Part shown: positions 26,364 through 34,142 of the stretch, one piece after another
Layout: each line of letters opens with the position of its first letter
How positions within the stretch are numbered: the stretch's first letter is position 1
From: an uncultured Clostridia bacterium
Lineage (GTDB): Bacteria > Bacillota > Clostridia > Christensenellales > Borkfalkiaceae
Direction: 5' to 3'
Length of the DNA: 64,000 bases
Assembly (NCBI GenBank): GCA_947625025.1
Contig: CANQMQ010000001.1
Location: 62,001 to 126,000 of the forward strand
Made by a program: the position numbers and the translations under genes
The notes under the pieces: model-generated
Told to the model about the DNA's origin: nothing
What the model saw: only the letters and a program-made list of their open reading frames with translations
The model's database searches: none

Positions 26364-27629
26364 ATGGAATTTTGTCGTGTCGGGAAATATACGGGGAGCG
26401 GATTCGAAGTCGAAGTCCCCGCTTCCAAGAGCATCCTTGCGCGGGCGCTCCTCCTTTCCGCCTTCACGGAGGGGGATACGCTGCTCACCGCAAAAAAGTT
26501 CGGGGAGGATTCCCGCACCATGCTCTCCTGCCTCCATGCGCTCGGGATCCAAACGGAGCCGAATGAGAACGGCCTCCTCGTGCATGGGAGAAGTTGCGTA
26601 AAAGACGGCATTTCCCTCCATGTGGGCAGTGCGGGAACGGTGGCCCGCTTTCTCACGGCGATGCTCGCCTTCCGCGGCGGGAGCTATTCGTTTACGGCCT
26701 CTCCCCAAATGGAGCGCCGCCCGATGGAGCTGCTTACGGCACTCGAGAAGGCGGGCGTAACCATCGTATACGGGGGGCAATGCGGCCACTTCCCCTTCCA
26801 AATGTATTCCAAAGGGCTCTCAAACATGGGAAGCAGCCGAATTGAGGCGGCGACGAGTACGCAGTACGCAAGCGGGCTGATGTTGGCGGCCGCGACGTCG
26901 AACGTACCCTTCCGAATTCAACTTTCAGATTACGGCAGGGTCTCCTACCTCGATATGACGGCTGAACTCATCCGCGCCTTCGGTGGCGGGTGCACACGGG
27001 AAGGTGGGGAAATTTTGGTTACCCCCATCCTCCGTAAACCTGAGCTCTACAGGGTGGAGCCGGACGTCTCCGCGGCATGCTACTTCTATGCAGCATCTCT
27101 CCTGCTCCATACGCGCATCCTCATCAAAGGCATGAAGATGGCGACCATTCAGGGCGATATCCGCTTTATGGAACGGATGCGGGCGTGCGGCGTTACCTTT
27201 ACGGAGACGCCCGAAGGGCTCCTTGCGGATGGGACAAAGGCAGGCCACTTTGAAGGGTTTGTAGGAGACGTCTCCGCCTTTTCGGACCAAGCGCTCACCC
27301 TCGCCGCCCTTGCGCCCTTTGCCGTAACCCCCACCCATATGACGGGCATCCGCCATATCCGCAATCAGGAATGCGACCGCGTCAGGGCGATCTATGAGGC
27401 GCTCACCGCCCTCGGGGTTCCCTGCACAACATCCGAAGATGAAATCATTATTACGCCCGCCCCCGTACACGATGCCGTCATTGAGACGTACGGAGACCAC
27501 CGCGTTGCCATGGCATTCGCCCTCGTGGGGCTGAAGAGCGGCCTCGTTACGATAAAGGACCCCGATTGCACCCAAAAGACCTTCGATGATTACTTCGAGA
27601 TCCTCTCCCGCATCACGAAAAATGAGTGA
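26364..27629 (+). CDS. aroA: 3-phosphoshikimate 1-carboxyvinyltransferase (EPSP synthase)
   Basis: A 421-residue enzyme joining shikimate 3-phosphate and PEP in chorismate synthesis. Seen are the PASKSILARALLLSA loop, GSAGTVARFLTAMLA, SQ-like substrate segments and the diagnostic ETYGDHRVAMAFALVGL near the C-terminus, which separates it from MurA. The common NGG at the GNAGT position reads GSAGT here. It is monocistronic and apparently translated from a leaderless transcript. The other shikimate gene in the window, aroK, has the same promoter geometry. Confidence 0.93.
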   Translation: MEFCRVGKYTGSGFEVEVPASKSILARALLLSAFTEGDTLLTAKKFGEDSRTMLSCLHALGIQTEPNENGLLVHGRSCVKDGISLHVGSAGTVARFLTAMLAFRGGSYSFTASPQMERRPMELLTALEKAGVTIVYGGQCGHFPFQMYSKGLSNMGSSRIEAATSTQYASGLMLAAATSNVPFRIQLSDYGRVSYLDMTAELIRAFGGGCTREGGEILVTPILRKPELYRVEPDVSAACYFYAASLLLHTRILIKGMKMATIQGDIRFMERMRACGVTFTETPEGLLADGTKAGHFEGFVGDVSAFSDQALTLAALAPFAVTPTHMTGIRHIRNQECDRVRAIYEALTALGVPCTTSEDEIIITPAPVHDAVIETYGDHRVAMAFALVGLKSGLVTIKDPDCTQKTFDDYFEILSRITKNE

Positions 27630-27773
27630 AAGGTTGGAAGGCCCTTCCGTCAGTTTGTTTCAAAATTCGCGTTTTCGTAACAAATGGGCATGACAACAGT
27701 TAACTAACTGAATAAAGCGAAAAAATTTTCAAAAAAATTTGCAAAAATATACGCATTTTCCCTCAAAAAACTC

Positions 27774-27802
27774 TTGCAAATTATACGCAAATTTAGTATA
27801 AT
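27774..27802 (+). promoter_or_regulatory. XRE gene promoter with inverted-repeat operator
   Basis: TTGCAA (27774-27779), 17 nt, TATAAT (27797-27802), then 6 nt before the ATG: leaderless geometry. A perfect inverted repeat ATTATAC-N9-GTATAAT (27780-27802) fills the spacer and the -10. TATACGCA recurs at 27748-27755 and 27782-27789. The layout suits autorepression. Confidence 0.75.
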
Positions 27803-27808
27803 GGGAGC

Positions 27809-28012
27809 ATGAAAGTATTTGCAGAACGTCTCATGGAGTTGAGAAAGGAAAGAGGCCTGTCACAGGCAACGGTTGCTAAGGATTTGAGCGTCAGCTTGGG
27901 TATCGTGTGCTATTGGGAAACCAATAAGAGCGACCCTACCGCTTCCAACATCGCGAAGGTCGCAAGGTATTTCAACGTATCCTCAGATTATCTCCTTGGT
28001 CTGAGCGATTGA
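27809..28012 (+). CDS. Small XRE-family transcriptional regulator
   Basis: A 67-residue protein that is essentially one HTH_3 domain: FAERLMELRKERGLSQATVA, then the recognition region LSVSLGIVCYWE, ending in FNVSSDYLLGLSD. Proteins this short usually bind DNA as dimers and often control their own gene. An inverted repeat covers the promoter. The ATG lies 6 nt after the -10 box, so the mRNA should be leaderless; the GGGAG just upstream is too close to serve as a ribosome site. No toxin or phage gene is adjacent. Confidence 0.9.
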   Translation: MKVFAERLMELRKERGLSQATVAKDLSVSLGIVCYWETNKSDPTASNIAKVARYFNVSSDYLLGLSD

Positions 28013-28105
28013 GTTGGCCTTTCTACAACTTCATACTCTCTCTTGAAGCGCGCGTCCGCTTCCTTTCGTTTTAACGAAGTTTTTCATTTCCAAAAGAGAA
28101 TTTTC

Positions 28106-28131
28106 AATCTACCTACGGGTAGATTTTTTTT
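28106..28131 (+). terminator. Terminator of the XRE gene
   Basis: Stem AATCTACC (28106-28113) with GGTAGATT (28118-28125), followed by a run of T. Confidence 0.85.
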
Positions 28132-29038
28132 ACTTCTGCGGAGCCGAGAGCGTCTCCTCGAGGGCGTTTACGCCCGCAAGCGGAGAAGGCTTCTTCACGA
28201 ACTCCCCCCCACCGAAGCATACGCTATACCGCTCAAGTTCCTCCCGAAGCTCTTCGGAGGGCTCTTCGAGTTCACGAAGCTTTCCATAAATCTCATGCGC
28301 CCTTTCCGTATCCCCGCGGAAGAGGTAGGTCTGCATCTCGATGAACTTGAGTGAAGCGAGGGCGGCAAGGTCCTCCCGCACCACGGGCACGCGGAAGAGC
28401 CCGAGCGGGATCTCCGCAAAGCTTCCATCCTTCAAAAGCCCCTCGGCCGTGAGGACGCGGAGCATCACTTCCTCCTCCGCATCACGGCGCAGCAGCCCGA
28501 GCGCGACCCTGCCATCCGTCTTTCCCGCAGAGAGGTCTACGGGAAGCAGTGCGCTCACGGCCTCTACTAAGGAAGAGGGTGCAAACAGTTCGAAGAACAA
28601 GAGGGCGGGATGGCGGGAGATAAAGTACAGCGTAAAGAAAATGATAAAATAGATGAGGTTGCATACGGCCCCGCCGAGGGCAGTCAAAATCATGCGGCGG
28701 CGCATATTCCTTGCATGGGCGGGATAGAAGGCAGTGACCCCGAGCACCCCTTCTGGCGGTTCAAAGGATAGGTACAATTTCCCATTATTACGGGAGAGCC
28801 TGAAGTTGCCCACCTGTACGGAGACAAACTTCATGCCCTGCGCCCCGCCGAAGGCGAGGTGCCCCATCTCGTGTACGATGATGTGGATGGGCAGGAGGAC
28901 GTAAACCGCCGCAACCCCCAAGAGAAGGTAGCCCGTAACGCCCGAAAAGTACCACATCAGAATGATGCTTGCGATGGATGCGAGGAGCAGAACAACGGTG
29001 GTTACGGTATATAAAATGCGCTTATTCCGCCCGCTCAT
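28130..29038 (-). CDS. M50-like membrane zinc metalloprotease
   Basis: 302 residues. Two N-terminal helices (about 9-30 and 36-58) are followed by HEMGH at 56-60 at the membrane face. A further helix pair is near ALGGAVCNLIYFIIFF, and LLPVDLSAGKTDG is the M50-type NxxPxxxxDG-like second motif. The C-terminal ~110 residues are soluble and helical. The general fold resembles SpoIVFB-type intramembrane proteases, but no CBS domain is present and the substrate is unknown. ATGA overlap with the ppx stop makes it the last gene of the yabP cluster. Confidence 0.78.
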   Translation of the reverse strand: MSGRNKRILYTVTTVVLLLASIASIILMWYFSGVTGYLLLGVAAVYVLLPIHIIVHEMGHLAFGGAQGMKFVSVQVGNFRLSRNNGKLYLSFEPPEGVLGVTAFYPAHARNMRRRMILTALGGAVCNLIYFIIFFTLYFISRHPALLFFELFAPSSLVEAVSALLPVDLSAGKTDGRVALGLLRRDAEEEVMLRVLTAEGLLKDGSFAEIPLGLFRVPVVREDLAALASLKFIEMQTYLFRGDTERAHEIYGKLRELEEPSEELREELERYSVCFGGGEFVKKPSPLAGVNALEETLSAPQK

Positions 29039-29886
29039 TTGAGCCCCCGATAGACGGCGTACCCCTCAAGGTTGTCCCCGTCCGAAAAGCGAACCTCGTT
29101 CGCCCCCACTCTCTGCAGGATATGCGTAAGCAGCAGGGTACCGCCCCCCAAGATGTCTGCACGGGTTACGTCCATCCCCCTGATGCGCTTTCTGTCCTCG
29201 AGGGGCGCGGAGAGCAAATAGTTGGCCATACATTTGAGCCAATTACGGGAAAGAATTGCATTTTGAAGCGCTGCACCGTCGTATTGCTTCAAACCGAGCC
29301 GCACGGAGGCGAGGGTGGAAGCGGTGCCGCCGACCGCGTAGAGCGGAAGTTCGATGGCGGGAAGCGGCGAAATTGCCTGTTCAATTACGGAAGTGAGTAG
29401 TGTAACATCCTCCCCGCAGGCATCGTGAAGGCGTACACAGCCGACGGGCAGACTTACCGAGTACACCACCTTGCCCTCTCTTTGCAGGCAGACTTCGGTG
29501 CTCGCCCCGCCGATATCGATGATGCCGCCATCCCGCATGCCGAGGGCGCCGCGCAGCCCGAGCAGGGCCTCTGCCTCCCCCGAAACGACGTCTATATCTA
29601 CACCGCACTCCCTCTTGACTGCGGATACGAATTCAGGGCCGTTACGGGCGCCCCGCACCGCGGCAGTTGCAAATGCCAAAACCTCGGCATCCTCCCCTTT
29701 CGCACGGCCGAGGAGCGTAACGATCGCAGGAATCGTCCTCTTCTCGGCGGCATCCGAAATCAGGCCGCTTGCGGAGAGCCCCTCCCCGAGGCGGGTGGTG
29801 AGGACCTCCTTATATAAAGTTTTTCCGTCCGCCCAAAGCATGAGGCGGACGGAATTGGAACCAATGTCTAAAATTGCGTATTTCAT
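29035..29886 (-). CDS. Ppx/GppA-family phosphatase
   Basis: A 283-residue actin-fold enzyme: MKYAILDIGSNSVRLMLW is the phosphate-1 loop, and DGGIIDIGGASTEVCL is phosphate-2. Family members hydrolyse polyphosphate or pppGpp. This short form lacks the C-terminal HD domain of long GppA proteins. The frame is open 60 nt upstream, but ATG 29886 matches the family N-terminus and lies 1 nt after the divIC stop. A ppx gene after divIC is common in Clostridia. Confidence 0.9.
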   Translation of the reverse strand: MKYAILDIGSNSVRLMLWADGKTLYKEVLTTRLGEGLSASGLISDAAEKRTIPAIVTLLGRAKGEDAEVLAFATAAVRGARNGPEFVSAVKRECGVDIDVVSGEAEALLGLRGALGMRDGGIIDIGGASTEVCLQREGKVVYSVSLPVGCVRLHDACGEDVTLLTSVIEQAISPLPAIELPLYAVGGTASTLASVRLGLKQYDGAALQNAILSRNWLKCMANYLLSAPLEDRKRIRGMDVTRADILGGGTLLLTHILQRVGANEVRFSDGDNLEGYAVYRGLK

Positions 29887-29887
29887 G

Positions 29888-30163
29888 TTAACGTGCGCTC
29901 CAACCCTGTTCGAGGGCCTGATGATACATGCCGAGCTCAGATTCATAGTATTCGAGATCGGAGCTCTCCTTTTCGATGAGATCTTCGAACTGCTTCGTCT
30001 GCTCGTCGATCCGATCCATCGTCTTGCTGCGAACGGAAATTTGCACGATCTGGACGACGATGATCACCAATAAAAAGAGCACGAGAAGCACGCCGGCTAC
30101 CGTAGCGCCGACTGCAATCTTTCTTGCTTTTTCTTCGGAGATGCGAGTTTGCTTTTCCGCCAT
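29888..30163 (-). CDS. divIC: DivIC/FtsB-like septum formation initiator
   Basis: A 91-residue bitopic protein: a short cytoplasmic tail, one helix (about 17-42), then a coiled coil rich in Glu/Asp/Gln. That is the DivIC/FtsB/FtsL layout of the divisome. Identity leans on synteny, since yabP-yabQ-divIC is a conserved Firmicutes order. The ATG has AAGGA upstream and overlaps the end of yabQ by 67 nt in another frame. Confidence 0.78.
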   Translation of the reverse strand: MAEKQTRISEEKARKIAVGATVAGVLLVLFLLVIIVVQIVQISVRSKTMDRIDEQTKQFEDLIEKESSDLEYYESELGMYHQALEQGWSAR

Positions 30164-30483
30164 GTCCTATCCTTCCGTGTTTCTTTAGTTCTATTATACA
30201 CCATTTTTGTTATTATTGCAACAATTTTGCAAAAAAATTTTTTATAGAGCAAAATTCCGAGCAAAATTGCCGTAATCATATAGAGCCGAAGCCCCGAAAA
30301 CCGCAAAGAGACGGACATGAAAACATAGAGCCCCGTCACCAAAATGCAGAAGAAAATATCGGTGAGATAGCGGACGGCGAGAATTTTGAAGGGCCTTCGG
30401 AGGAGGGTTACGAATTCATAGAGGAATCCTACGCCGATGCCGAAGAGGGCACAGACGGCAAAGCTGAAAAGCTGCTCTCTCAC
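30097..30483 (-). CDS. yabQ: Spore cortex biosynthesis protein YabQ
   Basis: A 128-residue membrane protein with about three to four helices. An N-terminal GFLYEFVTLLRRPF is followed by TDIFFCILVTGLYVF, typical of YabQ, which is needed for cortex assembly in the mother cell. The GTG start overlaps the yabP TGA (GTGA). The basic tail KKKQERLQSALR overlaps divIC in a different frame. Confidence 0.85.
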   Translation of the reverse strand: MREQLFSFAVCALFGIGVGFLYEFVTLLRRPFKILAVRYLTDIFFCILVTGLYVFMSVSLRFSGLRLYMITAILLGILLYKKFFCKIVAIITKMVYNRTKETRKDRTWRKSKLASPKKKQERLQSALR

Positions 30484-30737
30484 GATTTCAACAGCTTTTT
30501 CAGCCCACCGCCCCGCTCCCCGTACTTGACGGAGTGCACCTGACCGCTTGCGGCGAAGTTGCCGCTCCCCTCCGAGAAGGAGAGCACTTTGAGGCCCGTG
30601 CCCGCGATCTGCACCCGCTTGCCGTTCACCGCGAGCACAATCACGGTATCCGAGAAGCTATCCACTGCCCCTACGCCCGTCATGGAAATCTTATTTTGGT
30701 TCTCGATGGTAAGAACGCTCTGCTTTGTTTCCTGCAT
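30480..30737 (-). CDS. yabP: Sporulation protein YabP
   Basis: An 85-residue protein of the YabP/YqfC family (LTIENQNKISMTGVGAVDSF, then a predicted beta-rich core, ending GGGLKKLLKS), required for spore cortex formation. ATG 30737 lies only 5 nt after a sigma-E-type -10 box and has no ribosome site. Either the mRNA is leaderless or translation starts downstream. It heads the yabP-yabQ-divIC-ppx-M50 run. Confidence 0.88.
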   Translation of the reverse strand: MQETKQSVLTIENQNKISMTGVGAVDSFSDTVIVLAVNGKRVQIAGTGLKVLSFSEGSGNFAASGQVHSVKYGERGGGLKKLLKS

Positions 30738-30742
30738 AGTAT

Positions 30743-30772
30743 AGGCTATGCGCTCTTTTTGCGAGATATGAA
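30743..30772 (-). promoter_or_regulatory. Sigma-E-type promoter of yabP
   Basis: Minus-strand TTCATATC (30765-30772), 14 nt, CATAGCCT (30743-30750). It matches the known mother-cell sigma-E pattern and the geometry of the spoIVA promoter in this window. The -10 departs from CATACAAT at three positions. Confidence 0.6.
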
Positions 30773-30827
30773 TTATCGGGGAAAATTACGGAAATTAGAT
30801 GTATTTACGCGAATTTTGGGGCGGGAA

Positions 30828-30861
30828 CGTAGCATTATGCCACGCATAGTACTTCGCAAAA
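30828..30861 (-). repeat. Post-stop palindromic element, copy 3 (after typA)
   Basis: Minus-strand GCGAAGTACTATGCGTGGCA then TAATGCTACG, starting about 5 nt after the typA stop. AGTACTATGC can pair with GCATAATGCT around a GTG loop, giving ten pairs with one wobble and one mismatch. Confidence 0.65.
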
Positions 30862-30864
30862 CAA

Positions 30865-32694
30865 TTATTCGCCTGCCTTTTCCTTCGCCCTTGCCTTGGC
30901 GCGGAGCTCGCCATCCAGGATGCGCTTGCGGATACGGATGCTCTTCGGGGTGATCTCGAGGAGCTCATCGTCCCCGATGAATTCAAGCGCTTCCTCCAAG
31001 GAGAGCTTCTTCGGGGGGATCAGCCTGAGTGCGTCGTCTGAAGAGGAGGAGCGGGTATTTGTGAGGTGCTTCGTCTTGCAGACGTTGACGTTGATATCCC
31101 CCTCCTTCGGGGAGACGCCGACGACCATGCCCTCGTAGACGGAGGTGCCCGGGGTGATGAAGAGGATGCCCCGCCCCTGTGCATTGAAGAGCCCGTACGT
31201 CACGGCCTCCCCCGTTTCGTAGGCGACGAGGGAACCCGAAACCCTTCTCTGGATCTCTCCCTTGTAGGGCTGATATTCATAGAAAACAGAGCTCATCACG
31301 CCTTCGCCCTTGGTATCCGTCATGAAGGCGCTCTTGTAACCGAAGAGCCCGCGGGCGGGGATGAAGAATTCGAGGCGCATGCGGGAGCCCATTGCAGACA
31401 TGTGCGCAAGCTCTCCCTTTCGGGTGCCCATGCTCTCAAAGACAACGCCCGTACTCGTTTCAGGCACATCGATGATGAGCCGCTCCACGGGCTCATACTT
31501 CACCCCATTGATCTCTTTATAGAGAACTTTGGGGGAGCTCACCTGAAATTCGTACCCCTCGCGGCGCATCGTCTCGATGAGGATGGAGAGGTGCATCTCT
31601 CCCCTGCCCGAAACGCGAAAACTATCCGTGCTGTCCGTATCCTCCACGCGGAGGGAGACGTCGCGCAAAAGCTCCCGATACAGCCTCTCGCGCAAGTGGC
31701 GGCTGGTGACAAATTTCCCTTCTTTGCCCGCAAAGGGAGAATCGTTGACGGAGAAGATCATCTCCACGGTGGGCTCTGAGATCTTGACAAAGGGAACGGG
31801 TTCTACGCAGTCCGTAGAGCAGACGGTATCCCCGATGTTGATCTTTTCGAGGCCCGAGAAGCACACGATGTCCCCCGCCTCGGCATGCTCACAGGGCACC
31901 CGCTCGAGCCCCTCGATTTCATAGAGGTTGACAAGTTTGCCCTTTACGTTGACATCCTTATGGTTATAGTTGCATACGGTGACTTCGGCGCCCTGCTTTG
32001 CGACGCCCCGCTCGATCCTTCCGATGCCGATCCTGCCCACATAATCGTTGTAATCGATGCTCGAAACGAGCAGCTGCAACGGCGCATTGGGCTCCATATC
32101 GAGGGGCGGGAAGTGCTTCAAAATGGTATCGAAGAGGGGCACGAGGTCTGTTCCCGGGGTATCCGCATCGAGGGAGGACGTGCCTTCCCTTCCCGAGCAG
32201 TACACAAAGGGGCTCTCGAGCTGTTCATCGGTGGCGTTGAGGTCCATCAGAAGCTCCAAGACCTCATCCTCCACCTCCTTGGTGCGGGCATCGGGCCGAT
32301 CCACCTTGTTGACGACGATGATGAGGCGGTGCCCCATCTCGAGGGCCTTTTGGGTGACAAAGCGGGTCTGCGGCATGGGGCCTTCGGCGGCATCGACGAG
32401 CAGGAGGACGCCCGAAACCATCTTGAGGACGCGCTCGACCTCCCCCGAGAAATCGGCGTGGCCGGGCGTATCGACGATGTTGATCTTTACCCCGTGGTAG
32501 TGAATGGAAGTGTTCTTTGCAAGAATGGTGATCCCGCGCTCCCGTTCCAAATCGCCGCTATCCATCACGCGCTCTTCCACGACCTGATTCTCGCGGAAGG
32601 TGCCCGCCTGCTTCAGCATTTGGTCTACAAGCGTCGTCTTGCCGTGGTCTACATGGGCGATGATGGCAACGTTTCTCAAATCTTCTCTCAGCAT
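30865..32694 (-). CDS. typA: Translational GTPase TypA/BipA
   Basis: A 609-residue ribosome-binding GTPase of the EF-G group, needed for stress growth and 50S assembly. G1 is AHVDHGKTT, G3 is DTPGHADF, and G4 is NKVDRPDA. Domains II, III and V follow, with the BipA-specific C-terminal part (GQGRGILFITPGTSVYEG near the family position). Length is typical. Monocistronic with its own promoter; a palindromic element rather than a clear terminator follows. Confidence 0.97.
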   Translation of the reverse strand: MLREDLRNVAIIAHVDHGKTTLVDQMLKQAGTFRENQVVEERVMDSGDLERERGITILAKNTSIHYHGVKINIVDTPGHADFSGEVERVLKMVSGVLLLVDAAEGPMPQTRFVTQKALEMGHRLIIVVNKVDRPDARTKEVEDEVLELLMDLNATDEQLESPFVYCSGREGTSSLDADTPGTDLVPLFDTILKHFPPLDMEPNAPLQLLVSSIDYNDYVGRIGIGRIERGVAKQGAEVTVCNYNHKDVNVKGKLVNLYEIEGLERVPCEHAEAGDIVCFSGLEKINIGDTVCSTDCVEPVPFVKISEPTVEMIFSVNDSPFAGKEGKFVTSRHLRERLYRELLRDVSLRVEDTDSTDSFRVSGRGEMHLSILIETMRREGYEFQVSSPKVLYKEINGVKYEPVERLIIDVPETSTGVVFESMGTRKGELAHMSAMGSRMRLEFFIPARGLFGYKSAFMTDTKGEGVMSSVFYEYQPYKGEIQRRVSGSLVAYETGEAVTYGLFNAQGRGILFITPGTSVYEGMVVGVSPKEGDINVNVCKTKHLTNTRSSSSDDALRLIPPKKLSLEEALEFIGDDELLEITPKSIRIRKRILDGELRAKARAKEKAGE

Positions 32695-32724
32695 AATTTC
32701 CTCACATTGAAAAATCCAAAGGTG

Positions 32725-32753
32725 ATTATAATACTTTTGCCCGAAAAATACAA
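32725..32753 (-). promoter_or_regulatory. typA promoter
   Basis: Minus-strand TTGTAT (32748-32753), 17 nt, TATAAT (32725-32730). Confidence 0.65.
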
Positions 32754-32790
32754 CAAAAAAGGGGGCTTTTCGAAAAAATTCCCCCTTCTT
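32754..32790 (-). terminator. Terminator of the aroK-folA operon
   Basis: Minus-strand AAGGGGG, an AT-rich interior, and CCCCCTTTTTTG. It lies just past the folA stop. Confidence 0.85.
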
Positions 32791-33303
32791 TTATGGATTT
32801 TTAACGCTGTTGTTTTTGTAGGTACAGAAGCGGATGGTGTAGCCGCTGTCGAGAATGGGAGCGGTTTTGGAGATGAGTTCGAAGGCCTCCTCCTCATCGA
32901 GGTTGGGGGCGAATACGTCTGCCCCGCCCTCTGCATCCACCTTTGTAACGAGCGCTTCCTCGCAGTACGGCAGAAGCGCCCTGTATACGCTTGCCCCGCC
33001 GATAACATACACATCGTCTCTCGGATATTTCTTGACTTCCCCGAAGAGTTCTTCGAGGGAATGCACCGCAACGGCGCCCACCCCAACAACGGAGCCTTCT
33101 GCCTCCTCAGGGCAGAGCACGATGTTTACACGGCCCTTCAAGGGCCTTCCTTGGGGGAGGGAGCGGAGGGTGTTGTACCCCATGACAACGACTTTGCCCA
33201 TCGTCGTCTCGCGGAAGAACTTCATATCCTTGGGCAGGGAGAACATGAGCCCCCCCTCTCTCCCGATGCCCCACTTGCTATCGGCATGGAAAATTGCTCT
33301 CAT
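32791..33303 (-). CDS. folA: Dihydrofolate reductase
   Basis: A 170-residue NADPH enzyme regenerating tetrahydrofolate, the direct partner of ThyA, which consumes it. Seen are IFHADSKWGIGREGG, LPKDMKFFRETTMGKVVVMG and DDVYVIGGASVYRALLP. The frame is open from TTG 33315, but ATG 33303 is used: GAGGAG precedes it and the family N-terminus begins there. It lies 8 nt after the thyA stop. Last gene of the aroK operon. Confidence 0.95.
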   Translation of the reverse strand: MRAIFHADSKWGIGREGGLMFSLPKDMKFFRETTMGKVVVMGYNTLRSLPQGRPLKGRVNIVLCPEEAEGSVVGVGAVAVHSLEELFGEVKKYPRDDVYVIGGASVYRALLPYCEEALVTKVDAEGGADVFAPNLDEEEAFELISKTAPILDSGYTIRFCTYKNNSVKNP

Positions 33304-33311
33304 ACATCTCC

Positions 33312-34142
33312 TCAAATGGCAACGGGAATTTTCTTCTCGAGCGGGGTAAATTCATACCCCTCGAGGCGGAAGCTATCTTTGGTAAAGGAATAGAAGTCGG
33401 TCACCGCAGGGTCTACATAGAACTTGGGGGCAGGCCGTTGGGGATTCTTCAAAATCTCCTCCACGATGGGCAGGTGCCGCTCATAGATATGGGCATCGGC
33501 AATGACGTGCACGAGTTCCCCTGCCTTGAGCCCCGAAACCTGCGCAAACATCGTAAGGAGCACCGAATACTGCACCACGTTCCAATTATTTGCGGTGAGC
33601 ATATCCTGCGAGCGCTGATTCAAAATGGCGTTCAGGGTGTCCCCCGAGACGTTGAAAGTCACCGAATACGCACACGGATACAGGTGCATCTCGTGCAAAT
33701 CGGCAAAGTTATAGAGATTGGTCATGATACGGCGGGAGGCGGGATTGTGTTTCAGATCGTAGAGGACGCGGTCTACCTGATCGAACTCCCCCTCCGCATA
33801 CTTGGATTTTTGGGCGAGTTGGTAGCCGTATGCCTTGCCGATGGAGCCCGTTTCATCCGCCCAACTATCCCAAATGTGGGAATTTAAGTCGTGGATGTTG
33901 TTGCTCTTCTTCTGCCAGATCCAGAGGAGCTCATCGATACACGATTTGAACGCCGTCCTCCGTATCGTGAGGATGGGAAATTCTTCCTGCAAATTGTAGC
34001 GGTTTACGATGCCGAACTTCTTTACGGTATGCGCGGGGGTGCCGTCCTCCCAATGGGGGCGCACCGAGAGGGCGTCGTCACGGACGCCGTGCTCCAAGAT
34101 CTCCCTGCAGTTTGCAACGAAGATCTCATCCGCCCTACTCAC
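33312..34142 (-). CDS. thyA: Thymidylate synthase
   Basis: A 276-residue enzyme making dTMP from dUMP with methylene-tetrahydrofolate. The catalytic Cys is in HLYPCAYSVTF; RSQDMLTANNWNVVQYSVLL and HIYERHLP are conserved. The start is GTG 34142, with GGAGG 6 nt upstream, giving MSRADEIFVANC. The longer open frame upstream is gltX sequence in another frame. It overlaps the gltX 3' end by 8 nt. The pair thyA-folA is a classical arrangement. Confidence 0.95.
   Translation of the reverse strand: MSRADEIFVANCREILEHGVRDDALSVRPHWEDGTPAHTVKKFGIVNRYNLQEEFPILTIRRTAFKSCIDELLWIWQKKSNNIHDLNSHIWDSWADETGSIGKAYGYQLAQKSKYAEGEFDQVDRVLYDLKHNPASRRIMTNLYNFADLHEMHLYPCAYSVTFNVSGDTLNAILNQRSQDMLTANNWNVVQYSVLLTMFAQVSGLKAGELVHVIADAHIYERHLPIVEEILKNPQRPAPKFYVDPAVTDFYSFTKDSFRLEGYEFTPLEKKIPVAI

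Noticed and set aside
27697..27710. Palindrome CAGTTA-AC-TAACTG after aroA
   Set aside because: Perfect, but single, short, and not placed at a promoter I can identify; too little to call.
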